Notes: generated by a model from the letters alone, not told the origin. DNA of 64,000 nt from Sarocladium kiliense (GCA_030734395.1 JAUZTG010000017.1:930001-994000), one strand, 5' to 3'. Positions 31,993 to 43,631 are shown, counted from the first letter of the stretch. Program-made: numbers and translations.

Positions 31993-34093
31993 ATGCCTGA
32001 ACTATCGGCTCAACAACGCCAAACGATGCCTAGCGACGAGCGCGATTTGTCGGCTCGTGCAGTCGATCACGATCAAGTCGCCACCCAGAAGCAGAGTGTA
32101 TGGGATGCTCAGCTATTCAAAGGGAGACCTCCATCAACCGGGTTCGTATCAACAACGGGGCATCGTTGTCAGAACTCAAAATTTGGCTGACTGTGGCACT
32201 TCCATAGGGACCTTGAGGATTTGCTAGGTATCTACGCCCAAATGAGAGGATTGAAAGACCCCGATGTCGAGGAATGCACTTGGCAAGATGTGCTGGACAA
32301 GATGCACGAGGCACAGCAAAGCTACCAGGCAAAGGGGCAGCGGAACTCGGTTCGAGGGTTCTTCCGACACGGAAAGTCTATCAAGATGGTTTTGACTCCC
32401 CTCCTTGAAGTCATCCCCGAGGACTATGGGCTGAGAGCTCTCAAAGGGGGCCTCACTTTGCTCTTCAGTGTAAGCCCTGCAATACCACTGCTATCGGGGT
32501 GTGAATTATACTGACAGGGCTGGCCCAGTGTCTGGCAGATAGAGCCGATAATGTCGAGAAGATCCTCAGGTGCTTCGAAGATGTCCCTCTCGTCATGGAG
32601 AACGCGCGTGAAACGCTTGAGCTATTCCACAAGAACCCGAAACTTTGCGATCATGTCTGGGACCTCTATCATGCGTTGATCACAGGCATACCCAACCTCA
32701 TCAAGATACTGCTTGGCCGGTCAGACTCTAGATGTCCGTTCTTTCTCAATTACTTACCCACCTTGAGAAATTGAGACTGATTGCTCACAAAGGGTGGTCC
32801 CATTTTCGGAGCAAGATTCCGTCTGAGCAGGAACGACTGATTAGCGACATCGTGGCGACCGTCGATAATGCCAAAAGAAAGCTGGCGGAATATGTCGAAA
32901 CTGTTGGCTATCAGTCCGTCGTAGCTATCGAGGAGACCACCACAAGGACAGCAGGGCAAGTATCGGCCATACAACTCGACATGCGGGAAATGTCGACCGG
33001 CCTCAAGCTGCAGTTCTGGTCGGTTATGCAAGCGCTACAAGGCATCAATAAAACGCTTATTGAGCTGCGGGAAGAGAATGCAGAGCAGAAGAAGCAGATT
33101 GCCGACTTCACCAAGCAGAACAAATATATCCACGTCATGCACACAGCTGTATACCACCTCGGCCAGGAGACCTTCCATCAACGACCTGTTGGTGCTTCTT
33201 CAGTGCGACAAATCGCCGCTTCCAACCACCCTGCTCCGAGATACCACGCCGCGTACATCCAATCAATTTGCGGACCAGGGATCGATCCGCAGGACTGCCT
33301 CCATGCAGCTGCCGACGTCAAACAGATCATCAGCCATCGGTACCAATTTGACGAGGACAGCATCGGCAGAAGCCGCTGGCTCATGACGAGCAGGCGATTT
33401 CAACAATGGCTAACCTCCACTGGCCCAGGCGCCTTGTCTGTCCATTCGTATAGCGATCTACCGTCCGAGGGAAAGACTTCTGCAGTCTCTGTATTTTGCG
33501 CAACTCTGGCGTCAGCGCTGATGCAGCAGGGTGATCACATTGTCGTACTCAGCTTCTTTTGCGGGCTGCACACGCATCCAAGACAGAAATTCCATGGACC
33601 GATCGGGATCCTTCGCAGTGTCGCCTTGCAGATTTTACTGATGTATGGGTTATCTGATGGCGATGGTGCTCCGGTGAATGCAGGAGGGCTGATGCGAGAC
33701 CTCGAGGTTGGGATCCCGGCCGCCTTTGAGCATGTCTTTCGACAATGCGCCTCGCAAGTGCCTGCAGGCACAAGAATGTTCTGTCTCATTGATGCGGCAG
33801 ATGTGTATGATACGCAAAGGAACCTCTGGCGTGATGGCTTACGCGAGGCGTTTCGACTCCTTGGGCTGCTCGCGTCGGATCCTACACATCAGTTCAGCTT
33901 CAAGCTCTTAGCCACGACACCAGCTCGAAGCAGTACTATACTGAAGGAGCTGGCAGCTCTAGATAGCGATCGATTCCCGAGCATTGCAATCGATATGTCC
34001 ACAGGCGAATTTGACAATCGCCCTTTGACCGAGACAGCCATCATCAAAGATATGGTCGGAATCGGGACAGAGCGAAGCACTTATAGCCTTTGA
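31993..34093 (+). CDS. Fungal STAND/NACHT-like protein with degenerate P-loop
   Basis: Four exons (31993-32141, 32208-32469, 32529-32719, 32776-34093) join to 639 aa. The first 30 residues or so of exon 1 are polar. An alpha-helical N-terminal region follows (DLEDLLGIYAQMRGL, FRHGKSIKMVLTPLLEVIPEDYG, CLADRADNVEKILRCFED), a layout seen at the front of many fungal STAND proteins. A coiled-coil-like stretch (INKTLIELREENAEQKKQIADFTKQ) comes next. The NTPase-like region has SDLPSEGKTS near 427-436. It keeps GKT but lacks the first P-loop Gly. Then come VVVLSFFCGLHTH-like and FCLIDAADVYD segments. No TPR, WD40 or ankyrin repeats follow. The intron at 32720-32775 has a weak donor (gtcaga). It may act in self/non-self recognition, by analogy only. 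Confidence 0.72.
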
Positions 34094-34611
34094 AACGTCT
34101 CACAAAGAGAACGCCTATGGATTCAGACGGTATGCCTTCCCTGCACTTTCGACGTGATTCGAGAAACTTGCCCCCATTTGGTCAGGCCTCTGGCGTAGAA
34201 AGAGGAGATCAGGTGCATAACAAGGATGATTACCAGAGCATTCAGGAGGTACCCAGGTTTCGAGGGGAGGATTGCTGTTGTGCAAACAATCAAAGGGAAT
34301 GTACAATGAGCCAGTGCGTCCAATGCAGGATTATGCATAGGCTAATGCTCCATGTTGAGACTCGAGGCCGCAGGTGGGCTGCCTGCTCCTCGAGCTATAT
34401 AAAATTACTGGGCCACAACTGATGAGCAGTCTGCTAGCCAGTTGCACGCGTCTGATCAACAGCTGCGTTTATTCCACGTGATTCATCTCCCTCCATGAGG
34501 TTAAGAAAACCCTTTTCACGCGTTCGCTCGTATGCTCTTTTTATCTCCTCATCCACCTCACTCACGTTTTCATCTCTCCCTGAATGAGAATTCAGGCCCC
34601 GAAACCATCCC
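34094..34611. promoter_or_regulatory. Upstream region of BTB gene
   Basis: A TATA box (tatataaaa) lies near 34397-34405, about 210 bp before the ATG. No gene is seen in the interval. Confidence 0.4.
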
Positions 34612-35557
34612 ATGATGGAGCAACCAAGGTTCATCAAGTAAGAAGACTCCTATTGAAATACATATAACGTTCAAGGGTGACTTTACTAACCCTTCTCTTC
34701 TTAGATTCATGGCATCGCCACTCTTCACCATGGTGGCCAGAGCCTCCCCAGGTGAGGCCAAGGAGTATAAGATCCATTCTGAACTCCTGGCGTCCATGTC
34801 TCCCACCCTCAACGTCCTTGTGAATGGGAGCATGACCGAGGCTCAGGAGAGAAGAGTTGTCTGGGATGTCGACGAGCAGACCTTGGCCTTTTTTTGCGAA
34901 TTTGCATACACTGGCAACTACAGACTGCGCAGAGCCCGCCGACCCAACGAGGGAGCCTCCGTTCCAGGCCCTGCGTATACTACTGTGATGAACAGTAATA
35001 ACGAATCTGTCCTCGTACCCAACTTTGACCAGGGCAACGAATTTATGAGCAACTTGGGCATCCCGGCAGTCATGCCAAATCCTCGACCTGGACCTCGTCC
35101 TAACAGATTCCTCAATGAGGCTTGCGTAGCCCACGCCCGTCTCTTAATCTTTGCCGATTACCGCCTCTTGGAAGATCTTGCTAAACTTGCAAGTGAAAGT
35201 CTCTCCTGCCACCTTGATGACCGGGATCAAGTGCCCGTCTGGGCACTAAACCACTACCAGAATCCTGCCATCACACGAGCGCTGGTCGAGGTTTTGGGCA
35301 TTGAACAGGAGTTCCCCGACCGTCTGATCCAGGTCATTGTGCAAGCGACAGAGCAGACCTTCAAGGGCCATCTGCGAGATGAAGGCTTTCGGGTGGCGTT
35401 GGATGCTCGGCCGAGAGTGAAGGCTGCTATGATGCAGCATGCCTCTGATATGCTCAGGTACCACGAAGAGAGACGGGAACGGGAGGCCCGAGGGCGGGAT
35501 GCCCAGCAGCAGACATGGGTCCAGGCACTCAACCAGGCACGTCGTGGTCGTCGATGA
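34612..35557 (+). CDS. BTB/POZ domain protein
   Basis: A 26-nt first exon (34612-34637, MMEQPRFI) joins over a 67-bp intron to 34705-35557, giving 292 aa. An internal ATG at 34709 would give 282 aa. BTB landmarks are EYKIHSELLASMSPTLNVLVNGSM, VVWDVDEQTLAFFCEFAYTGNY and, after an insert of about 70 residues (34920-35100), LLIFADYRLLEDLAKLASESL. The insert is Pro/Asn-rich and sits where other fungal BTB proteins carry short variable loops. The C-terminus is an Arg/Glu-rich helix (YHEERREREARGRDAQQQ). It is the fourth BTB gene of the window and is separated from the first three by about 17 kb. Confidence 0.84.
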
Positions 35558-35628
35558 ACATGTTCTGGAGGAGAAAGGGGACGTGGCAGAAGGAACTCGA
35601 GTGCGCAGCTATGGAGAGGCTAAAGGCC

Positions 35629-37600
35629 TCAAATGTAATCTAGTTCTTTGATCATGATGTCCGCCGCTTTTTCGCCAATCATCAATGCCGTGCTGTTCGT
35701 GTTCGCTGCAACATTGCCGCCAACGATGCTTAGATCTGCGACCTTCAGCCCAGTGACCCCATATACGTCCAGTCTCTCGTCCACGACGCCCCCAGCCTCT
35801 AGCTTTCCCATCTTACATGTGCCGAGGCCATGCCACGCTGTGCTCACGTTCTTCCTCACCCATTCGTCAATGGCTGCATCGTCTGCCTCCGTATACTCAA
35901 TGTTCTGGATATCACCGCTCAGTGATCCGTTATAAGGCGCTGCTGCTGAGCCGGCTGGGAACGCAGGGTGTGCGAGGGCGACTTCACCGCGGTAGAGATT
36001 CATGCGGCGCACAATCTCACGCTGGCATTTATACAGGTATCGCATGGTCTTTATGTCGAAGTCACCGTCATCCTCGAAAAATCCAGTTTTGAAGTTAATA
36101 GGATCAGAGTCTTCAGGGCCAGTGATACGGACATAGCCGCGAGAGAACGGATATGTCGCGAACGCAGTAGTGCCGAAGTACTGGCTGCCATGAAGCTCAG
36201 GTGGTGGAACACCAGGGAACCTATAGAGGTTAGAGTTCATTTAATCGAATCTGGTAGATGAGCGGTGATCACTCACGTATTAATTGTGGTCAAGATGCCC
36301 AGAACCTTGCTTGGTTCGCTGCCCCAGTACTTCGAGAACCTCTCCTGGAAGTTCTTCCCAAAGGCTGCCACCTCCTCATCCTTCGGCCGAACTTGACAGA
36401 TGGTATCCATGGCGGTCCACCCAAGAATAGGATCCCGCCTTGCGATAGCAGCGGGTAAGTCAAACTGTCCAATAGCCAGAGCGTCGATGCTTTCATCTGG
36501 CTTCAGGTCACTTTTGTACGCCGTAAGGCTGAGGAGATGTTCTTGGAAGTCCTCGCCTACACCTTTGTTTTCGGCAACGAGGGGCACTCCAACTTTCTCG
36601 AGGAGTTTCGCGTTGCCAACGCCGGACCTTTGTAAGATGGTAGGCGAGCCGAAAGTGCCAGAAGAGAGGATGACTTGTCTTCTAGCACGGATGTTCCGCG
36701 GTTGAGAGCCTTCAGCGGTTGACCTGCAGACCACTCCTATGGCTCTTTTGCTCTCATCAAAAAGGACCTTCGTGACTCGTGTGCTGAGAGCCACATGAAG
36801 TGATGGGCGTTCTCCCTCCTCAAGCCGTGGCATGATGTACTTGCTCGCGACATCCTGACGTTCGCCGCTTGGAGAGACGTACCGAAGATTGCGCTGCACG
36901 CCGATTGCATTCTCAAAGTCCTGGACGTCGTCGCGTTCCGGAAACCCAACTTTGGTGCATGCAGCGATGAAGTCGTTTTGGGTCTTCAAGTGCACCATGG
37001 GACCCTCCGAAACCTCGATGGGGCCATCCTTGCCATGAATCTCTTCATTCCCAGGACCATGGTACTTCTCAAACTACGGATCGATCAGTATACAGAAACC
37101 TCTGGCAGACTTTGGTAAGCTTACCTTTCTGAAGTATGGGATAACGTCCTCACTCGACCAACCAGGTACTTCCCATGTCTCAAAGTCGAATCGGTACGGG
37201 CGCGAGTAGGTCATCATGTTGACTGTCGATCCACCGCCAAGGACATTTCCATGTGCAATCGCGAGGCTCCGGCCTGCGACTTGGTCTGACTTCTCCGACT
37301 CAGCTCCTTTCATAAACTTGCTACTGGGATCCATGTGCGCGAGAAACAGCATCGGGTACTTGGCTGTGGGATCATCGCCAGCGTAAGTGCCACTTTCAAG
37401 AACGAGGATGGAAAGCGATGGATCGGCATCACTGAGTCGAGAGGCGATGATGGATCCAGATGTACCACCTGGTGAATAACTTGATCAGCCTCTGCATGAC
37501 AACTGTAAAGAATTGCCCTTTGGACCGGATGCGACTCACCTCCGGCGATAATGACATCGACCTCTTTGAGGTCATGTGGTAGGTCCTCATACAGGGGCAT
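35629..37600 (-). CDS. GMC oxidoreductase, alcohol-oxidase-like
   Basis: Four minus-strand exons (37600-37540, 37468-37125, 37073-36277, 36220-35629) join to 597 aa. The N-terminus gives DVIIAGGGTSGSIIASRLS, the FAD-binding Rossmann motif split by intron 1. HGNVLGGGSTVNMMTYSRP is the GMC signature 1, and VILSSGTFGSPTILQRSGVG is signature 2. The active site is TAWHGLGTCKMG (His) and NTNSTALMIGEKAAD (Asn), the His/Asn pair typical of alcohol and aryl-alcohol oxidases. No signal peptide is seen, and the C-terminus (ELDYI) is not a PTS1, unlike classic peroxisomal alcohol oxidase. A cytosolic FAD alcohol oxidase or dehydrogenase producing H2O2 is the best reading. Confidence 0.92.
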
Positions 37601-38689
37601 GATGAATGGTCCGAGAAACAAGTTGAACCGCGCAAGCTGACTTTCGATTGAGGTTTGGAAGGGCGAAAAGATGCATTACTGAGCCAATGGCTGGACGTTG
37701 CCTACTTAAGTGATTTACCATAGCGTCGATGCAACGAGCGTGCGGCGCAGTGCCGCATATTCGGTTGCTTGTAAGCACGAGCTGCAGCACCCATGACCTC
37801 GGAAATAAGACGTTGTCATTGGGCGCTCGGAAGAACTTGCATATGGCGATGGGAGAAGGGTTCGCGTTAGTCGCCATACTGTCCTTTAGCAGCCACCCCA
37901 GCTGCCAATCGACGAAGAAACTACACATATCACGGTGCCACTCCGCTACGCCACGGGCCAATTCACTTGGCCTTGTATTCACAGGTGCATTGCCACGAGC
38001 AACCCGTTCATATCCATTCAATTCGGCGAGCATCGTGCGATAAAAACCGCATCATAACCCCCCTAGATGGCTGCGGCTGTGTGACATCAATTAACAGACG
38101 TCGACATACATATACATTGATATAGGCATAAGAACAGGACTTTGAAGAAGGTCTTCAAGGAGTCCACTTGCGTATATTGTGCGCTAATAATGGCCTACGA
38201 GAAGCTCACCGCCAAGGTAGAGCCCAGCAGCTATGAACAAGTGCTGACATTGGAGCTTGGCTCATGCAGCCAGCTCCTTGGACCTGACGGATTGTTTTCC
38301 ATATTTGGCAACACATTGAAGGATGTTACCTAATGCAGGATATAGTCGATGCTGAATCGCGTCTATTCATGGGCGACGTACCGCGATGCCAGGAGACCTA
38401 TTCAGAATCGTTTCCGTGTGTCGAAATCCAAGTGGTCGCAGATCGACCGCAGCAGAGAGCCTTGAGCCAAAGTAACCAGGTTTTTTAAGAGGCTACCGAC
38501 CTCTTTTGCGATACTTGGTATTGTGGCGACTCGCTTCTTTCTCTCTTTGAGCGACATCTGAGGGATCCCTCCTCTTCGTCTTCGAGCTCTTCCCGGATCC
38601 TGGGATCACTTTGTAGTACCAGTGGTATACAAGTTTCACTTTCACCGAAGCCACCTCTTCTCAGGCGGTATGAAGATAATTCGACAATG
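37601..38689. other. Intergenic, GMC gene upstream to HET gene
   Basis: No gene is supported in these 1089 bp. Open frames here are short and lack domains. Confidence 0.4.
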
Positions 38690-39666
38690 CTAGTGCGTAC
38701 TCCGAATCTTGTTGCATTCTGAAAGGAAACCGTCAACGAACTTGAAAGACACGGGATCACGATCGCCGTGCCCCAGCATTCGACATCCGAACGTGACACT
38801 GGCAAATCCATCCAGCCGGGAGATTATGCTCATCTTAGCTTTATACGCCAGTTCACTTCCGCCAGGGTGCCTTCTCCGGGCGTTGAAGACAAGAACATAG
38901 TCTTTCAGGTTTGAATTGTGTTTCTGGTCCTCAGCTATACATCGTGGGATGGGTTTCCCCAAGCCAGCCAAGACGAGTCGATACCTTGTTTTAGCAATTC
39001 CAGTTGAAGCCTGCGAAAAGCCTTCTCCCCTCCCTCTCCGTAGATCAGCGGCATCTGAACATTGAAGATGCCGAGGAGGCAATAGGACATATCTTCTGGA
39101 CGTGTAGTCTTGCGCTTCCCCGCCCATGACATTCTTTCAGCGATCGAGGCATCCGACAACATGGCGTCGTGCAGGAAGGATTCCGATATACCGGTCTTAT
39201 CACTGATAGACCTCGACAGAGTTGCAAGTCCACCGAGGAGACTCCAATCGCCAGCGTAAAAGTGGACTGTCTTGGGGGCGATAAGTTCTTGGAGCGTCCA
39301 GCTACGGTCAAACCATTCGCTGTCAAGCATGCCGCTTTTTGTCGTCGCGTCAAAGAGGTAAGCGTAACAGACTTTTGCATCACGATACCACTGAAACATG
39401 GAATTGATAGCTTCCGATAGCTCAGTACTGCTGGTCTTGTCGATGCAGCACGTATCGATCCACACATGGGATATTCCGTTATCACGGGCGGCGGCGCAGC
39501 AGGCGGTGATCTTCGTATAGCCGGCTTTCGCCTTGCCTTTTGTGGTCGCTATCTCCTGGAACGTTACCTCCTCATCTGTCCAACGGTGAGATAGGATAGC
39601 GTAGTCGGGTTTGTCGTCGGGCGCGACGTTCTCGACACGCAAGGTCAGGGTATTGAGCAATCGCAT
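38690..39666 (-). CDS. HET-domain protein (heterokaryon incompatibility type)
   Basis: The first 227 codons (39666-38985) hold a complete HET domain: DYAILSHRWTDEEVTF, ISHVWIDTCCIDKTSSTELSEAINSMFQWYR and WFDRSWTLQELIAP, ending with LLGIFNVQMPLIYGEGGEKAFRRLQ. This gives a 308-aa model using a 50-bp intron (38984-38935) and a second exon 38934-38690. Without that intron the frame ends at 38935 with SSWLAWGNPSHDV (243 aa), which resembles the usual family continuation. The 3' structure is therefore uncertain, or the gene has a frameshift just after the domain. HET domains trigger cell death on non-self fusion. No partner NLR is fused here. Confidence 0.78.
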
Positions 39667-40307
39667 GGTGATTTGCAGTGCTACGAGTGAGGGGTGTGAG
39701 ATTGACGCCGAGGCAGAGGAAGCAGGCAGAATTCCATTTAAGTCCTAGCTGTTCGTCCAATGAGTGAGGCGAGACATTCGACAGCCTTGCGGGAGTTGCA
39801 GACTGAACTAGCCAAGCCACGGCTTCTGCTGGAGTGGCCCGCTGGACATAGTGGTTCACACTCAGAGTCACTGCGAGGAATCCAACAGAACGGCCTGGCA
39901 GCCGATAATATGTCCGTTAGAATCCCTGTTCTTTTTGCAATGAACGACTGCAGCGGGCCAAAGCGTGTAGATTTGAGTGCCATTGATTCGATGCAGGACA
40001 GTGGAAGGGCACAACTTAAGGCACGCGTTTTCTCGGCAACGGGCGATGTGAAGAGTGATCAGAGGCCACCTCAGCTGCATTTCCCAAATGGAGAGAGACT
40101 CTATCTCGATACTGGCTTCAACTTCTCGTCTAAGGAAAGAAATCAAGAAGAAGCTCGGTACCTGGCGAAGGGCGTGAACGACGGGGGGGGGGGGGAGGGG
40201 GCGCACCACTATCTTCCCCACACGGTCCTTGTTCACGACCGTGAATCTCGCTCCTCACCATTACAAGCAACAAACGAACCACCGAACTTGACTGACTGAA
40301 CACAATC
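39667..40307. other. Intergenic, divergent HET and GFA genes
   Basis: No gene is supported in these 641 bp, although a 179-codon plus-strand frame crosses it. A run of 13 G lies at 40183-40195, about 110 bp before the GFA start codon. This region is the likely shared promoter. Confidence 0.4.
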
Positions 40308-41471
40308 ATGGCTGCGCACGTTTCCCAAGAAACAGTCGAATTGACAGCATCTTGTCTCTGCAAAAATCATGTCTTCACCACTTCCGTCCCGTCATCCTCC
40401 CTGCCGCTCGAGGCCTCGACCTGCCACTGCACGAGCTGTCGTCGTGTAAGTGGCGCACTGTATACTCACGATACTGTCTGGCCGGGACCAATGGATCCAA
40501 TTACCAGTGATGGATTGTCTCTCTACCAGATGACCAAGAATGTCGCGCTGCTTTTCTGCGGTCAATGCTCCTCGCCGATGTTTTGGTGGGAGAGGTTCGA
40601 GGGGCAGCCAGAAGTTCTTGACGTGCTCATCGGGGCGCTTGAGGGGCCCGAGAACGTTGAATTGGTCAGCACTGTGAAGCATGCGTTCATTGATGATACG
40701 ATCGATGGTGGTGCCGCGCCTTGGCTGAGGACAATGGCACCAGGCCAGGATTCCATTCCGACCTGGAGGGCACAGGCCAAGACGAGCGAGCTGTTGGACC
40801 CAAAGTGGCATGTGTCGCAGGCGAAAGTCCAGGAGCGAGGACCAGACGAGATCCCCATTGTGTGTCATTGTCAAGGTGTGAACCTCGTTCTTCGACGTGG
40901 CGATGCAGATTTCGCCAGTAGGAAGCGCGAGGACCTACCATTCTTCGTTGATCCGAACGACCACAAGCTACTCGCAAGTTTTGATGGGTGCAACTCGTGC
41001 CGGAAGTCATTTGGCATCAATGTCATGAACTGGACCTTCACACTTCTGAAGCATATCGCCTTTGCAGACACTTCTCAAGGAAACGACTTTCCACCAACGA
41101 CGATTGAGCTGAAAGACGCTGTATCGCAGCAAACCCGCGACGAGCGACTTGGAACACTTGCTTTTTACGCCAGCTCCCCGGATGTACAACGCTACTTCTG
41201 CTCACGCTGCTCCGCCTCTGTATTTTACGCGGTCGACGATCGTCCAGAGATGGTTGACCTGAGTGTCGGATTGCTCGACTCGCCAGACGGCGCAAGGGCG
41301 GAGAGCAGGCTTACTTGGGCGCTGGGACCTCCCATTACGTGGAAGAAAGATGCGAAGGGGACTTGGAGGGAAGGGTTTGTGGCGACATTGGAAGAGAACA
41401 CGGAGGCGTGGAGGGTGGCTACAGGAAGAGAGAAGCTTTGGTTGAGAGCTGATAAGGAAAGGAGCGCTTGA
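40308..41471 (+). CDS. Tandem GFA-domain protein (Gfa/CENP-V type)
   Basis: A single exon encodes 387 aa with two copies of the GFA fold. Copy 1 shows SCLCKNHVF, CHCTSCRRVSGA and FCGQCSSPMFW. Copy 2 shows IVCHCQGVNL, GCNSCRKSFGINVMNW and RYFCSRCSASVFY. The CxC...CxxC...CxxC pattern supplies structural and catalytic-type zinc ligands in each copy, although copy 2 is looser at the start. The family was named for glutathione-formaldehyde adducts, but the biochemical role of most fungal members is unknown. It is probably cytosolic. Confidence 0.9.
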   Translation: MAAHVSQETVELTASCLCKNHVFTTSVPSSSLPLEASTCHCTSCRRVSGALYTHDTVWPGPMDPITSDGLSLYQMTKNVALLFCGQCSSPMFWWERFEGQPEVLDVLIGALEGPENVELVSTVKHAFIDDTIDGGAAPWLRTMAPGQDSIPTWRAQAKTSELLDPKWHVSQAKVQERGPDEIPIVCHCQGVNLVLRRGDADFASRKREDLPFFVDPNDHKLLASFDGCNSCRKSFGINVMNWTFTLLKHIAFADTSQGNDFPPTTIELKDAVSQQTRDERLGTLAFYASSPDVQRYFCSRCSASVFYAVDDRPEMVDLSVGLLDSPDGARAESRLTWALGPPITWKKDAKGTWREGFVATLEENTEAWRVATGREKLWLRADKERSA

Positions 41472-42409
41472 AGGGATCCGGAGACGAGTCGATTCACACC
41501 CTTTGTTTCGGTCGTATTAGCTGCCAATGCGGAAATTCTTTCGATGTCTGGGACCCCATACACTCTGGTGCCGAGTTCGCGAACCTTGTCATGGCTTCCG
41601 AGGATAAGAACAGTGGTCGATACTTTGAGGCGGCACGGAAGGTGAAGTTGGGCGAGAAGAGTCAGGATGAGGCGAAGTAAGAGGATCTGTTCGGGGGCAC
41701 TGAAGATAATGCCAAGAGATGAATGGCAGAGGACCCGGCTCAGCCTGTCGAACCACGATTAATCATTCTCATCTTTGTCTCTGGACATGGTCAAGACACA
41801 ATGTCGGGCTGCCGGGGCCTTCATAACTCCCGATTCAACCATGTAATGCATGCAACACGTCCACAGCGTCGATGACTCAACTTCTCAGAGGCTGAAGCAG
41901 CAAAGCCTCCTGTGGGACACGATCAAGTAAATAAAGGCCCATGGGGCTTAGCGTGGGGGAACTACAGGCAGAGCAAGGCTTAGCGGCGGCCACTGGACAA
42001 TCGAGGCATCTTGATCATTTCGACTCATAGCGGGGCAAAGCGGGGTTCGGTGGGGCACCTCCGCAAGCAGCAAGGCACCTTAGCTGGGCGATTAGGTGAC
42101 AGAAATACCAGTCAGGGTCCTACCTGGATGTGGGCCGTGGTGGGAGCATGGTTTCTGTCATCTTGGCTTCAGCCTGCTCCAAGATCATTGGAACGATCTT
42201 GAACTTTTCTGTCGTCGTGAGTCAGTAAAGCTTGGGTTCTCCATTGATTTGAGTGTTCAGAAAGATACAGTTCTTATTATAAAGCTGGGTTGTCCTTGCC
42301 AACTTCCACCCCAGGATCAACAAGCATCGCATCACACTGTACAACAACTTCCGTTCGGACCTTCCACCCACCCACAACCAAGCACTACAGCGAGCAACCC
42401 TCCTCACTA
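41472..42409. other. Intergenic, GFA gene to Rei1-like gene
   Basis: No gene is supported in these 938 bp. It contains 3' sequence of the GFA gene, then promoter sequence of the Rei1-like gene. Confidence 0.4.
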
Positions 42410-43631
42410 ATGATAGACGCCATAACGACCCACGACACGACCACGATAACATCGGAATCTCTCACCATGACTGACACAATGAACACCGGCGTCGTTGCCG
42501 ACCAAGTCCCAAGGCTAGGCGAGGCTCCGTCCACCTGCAGACTATGCAACGTGCAATTGAACGGCGGAGAGACCTTCAGAACACATGCCAAAAGCGACCT
42601 CCAGTATGTGATGTCATTCCTTGGAGGTATACAAGGGTTCGAATACTGACACAGGATATCACAGCGTCTACAACCTTCGGATGAAGGTTGCTGAGCCAGA
42701 CAGTGCCGCATCACCACCGACGCCACCACGCTCAGGCTCACCATCCTCAAAGAACGGTGCAGCATCAAGCACTTCAAGACGAAGACATGCGAAGGTGATC
42801 ACTGTAGAGGATGAAAGCGAAGAGTATGATGAAGACGACACCGAAAGCGAGGTTGAGGAGGCAGAGATCTCTGAGTTCATCCCAGGCCAGTGCCTCTTCT
42901 GCTCAGAGGAGTTCGACGACCTGGACTCGAGCTTGGATCACATGGCCACCTCCCACGGCTTCAACGTGCCATTTCAAGAATTCCTCGCCGTAGACCTCGA
43001 AACGGTCGTTTGGTATCTCCACTTCGTCATTCACGCATACAGAGAATGCATCTCATGTGGCACCCGGCGGAGTACGCCAGAAGCAGCACAGCAACACATG
43101 ATCGCAAAGGGTCACTGCCGGTTCGACATCACCGGCGACATGGAGGACTTCTACGAGATGCCACAGGAGGATAACGCGGTTTTAGAGAAGACACAACATG
43201 ACACAAGCGGTACAGTTCGTCTGCCATCTGGGAAGATCATCTCAAATCGCAAGTACCAGGAACCACCAGAGCCACGGAAGCGACAGGAAAGATCAAATCC
43301 CTTCCTTGAATCCATCACTGCTGGTCCAGCAGACCCCCCATCACCAAAGAAGACAGCGAAAGCTTCAACAAAAACTCCCTCTGATGGGAACACGAACACA
43401 GACGTCGCCTCAAGACGTGGTCAAGAGGGTCGTGGTGGACAGATGGTGCGCAGCAGCGAGGCGCTTCTCGCGGCACAGTTGTCGAGACTAGTACTCGCAG
43501 GCGACAGGGCGCAGATTAGATTGGAAGCGAGGAAACGAGGGAAGATGGAGAGGAAGAACAATAAGATTCTGCAGAAGCATTTTAAGGTGGATGCGGGTGA
43601 CAGCCGGGCTGGTCGCCAGTTCTGCTGTTGA
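42410..43631 (+). CDS. Rei1/ZNF622-like C2H2 protein
   Basis: Exons 42410-42603 and 42665-43631 (61-bp intron) give 386 aa. The first zinc finger spans the intron: STCRLCNVQLNGGETFRTHAKSDLHVYNLRMKVAE, matching the CxxC...H...KSDxHxYNLKRRVA block of Rei1. A Ser/Pro and acidic linker (EDESEEYDEDDTESEVEE) follows. The second and third fingers are PGQCLFCSEEFDDLDSSLDHMATSHGF and ECISCGTRRSTPEAAQQHMIAKGHCRF, then MEDFYEM. The C-terminus is basic (LEARKRGKMERKNNKILQKHF). Rei1 releases Arx1 from cytoplasmic pre-60S particles. The missing LPPISEE element after finger 1 suggests a diverged paralogue rather than the main copy. Several in-frame ATGs exist near the start. Confidence 0.82.

Noticed and set aside
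39760..40299. 179-codon plus-strand open frame before the GFA gene
   Set aside because: Composition is unlike a protein family, it runs through the 13-G homopolymer, and it lies in the divergent promoter.
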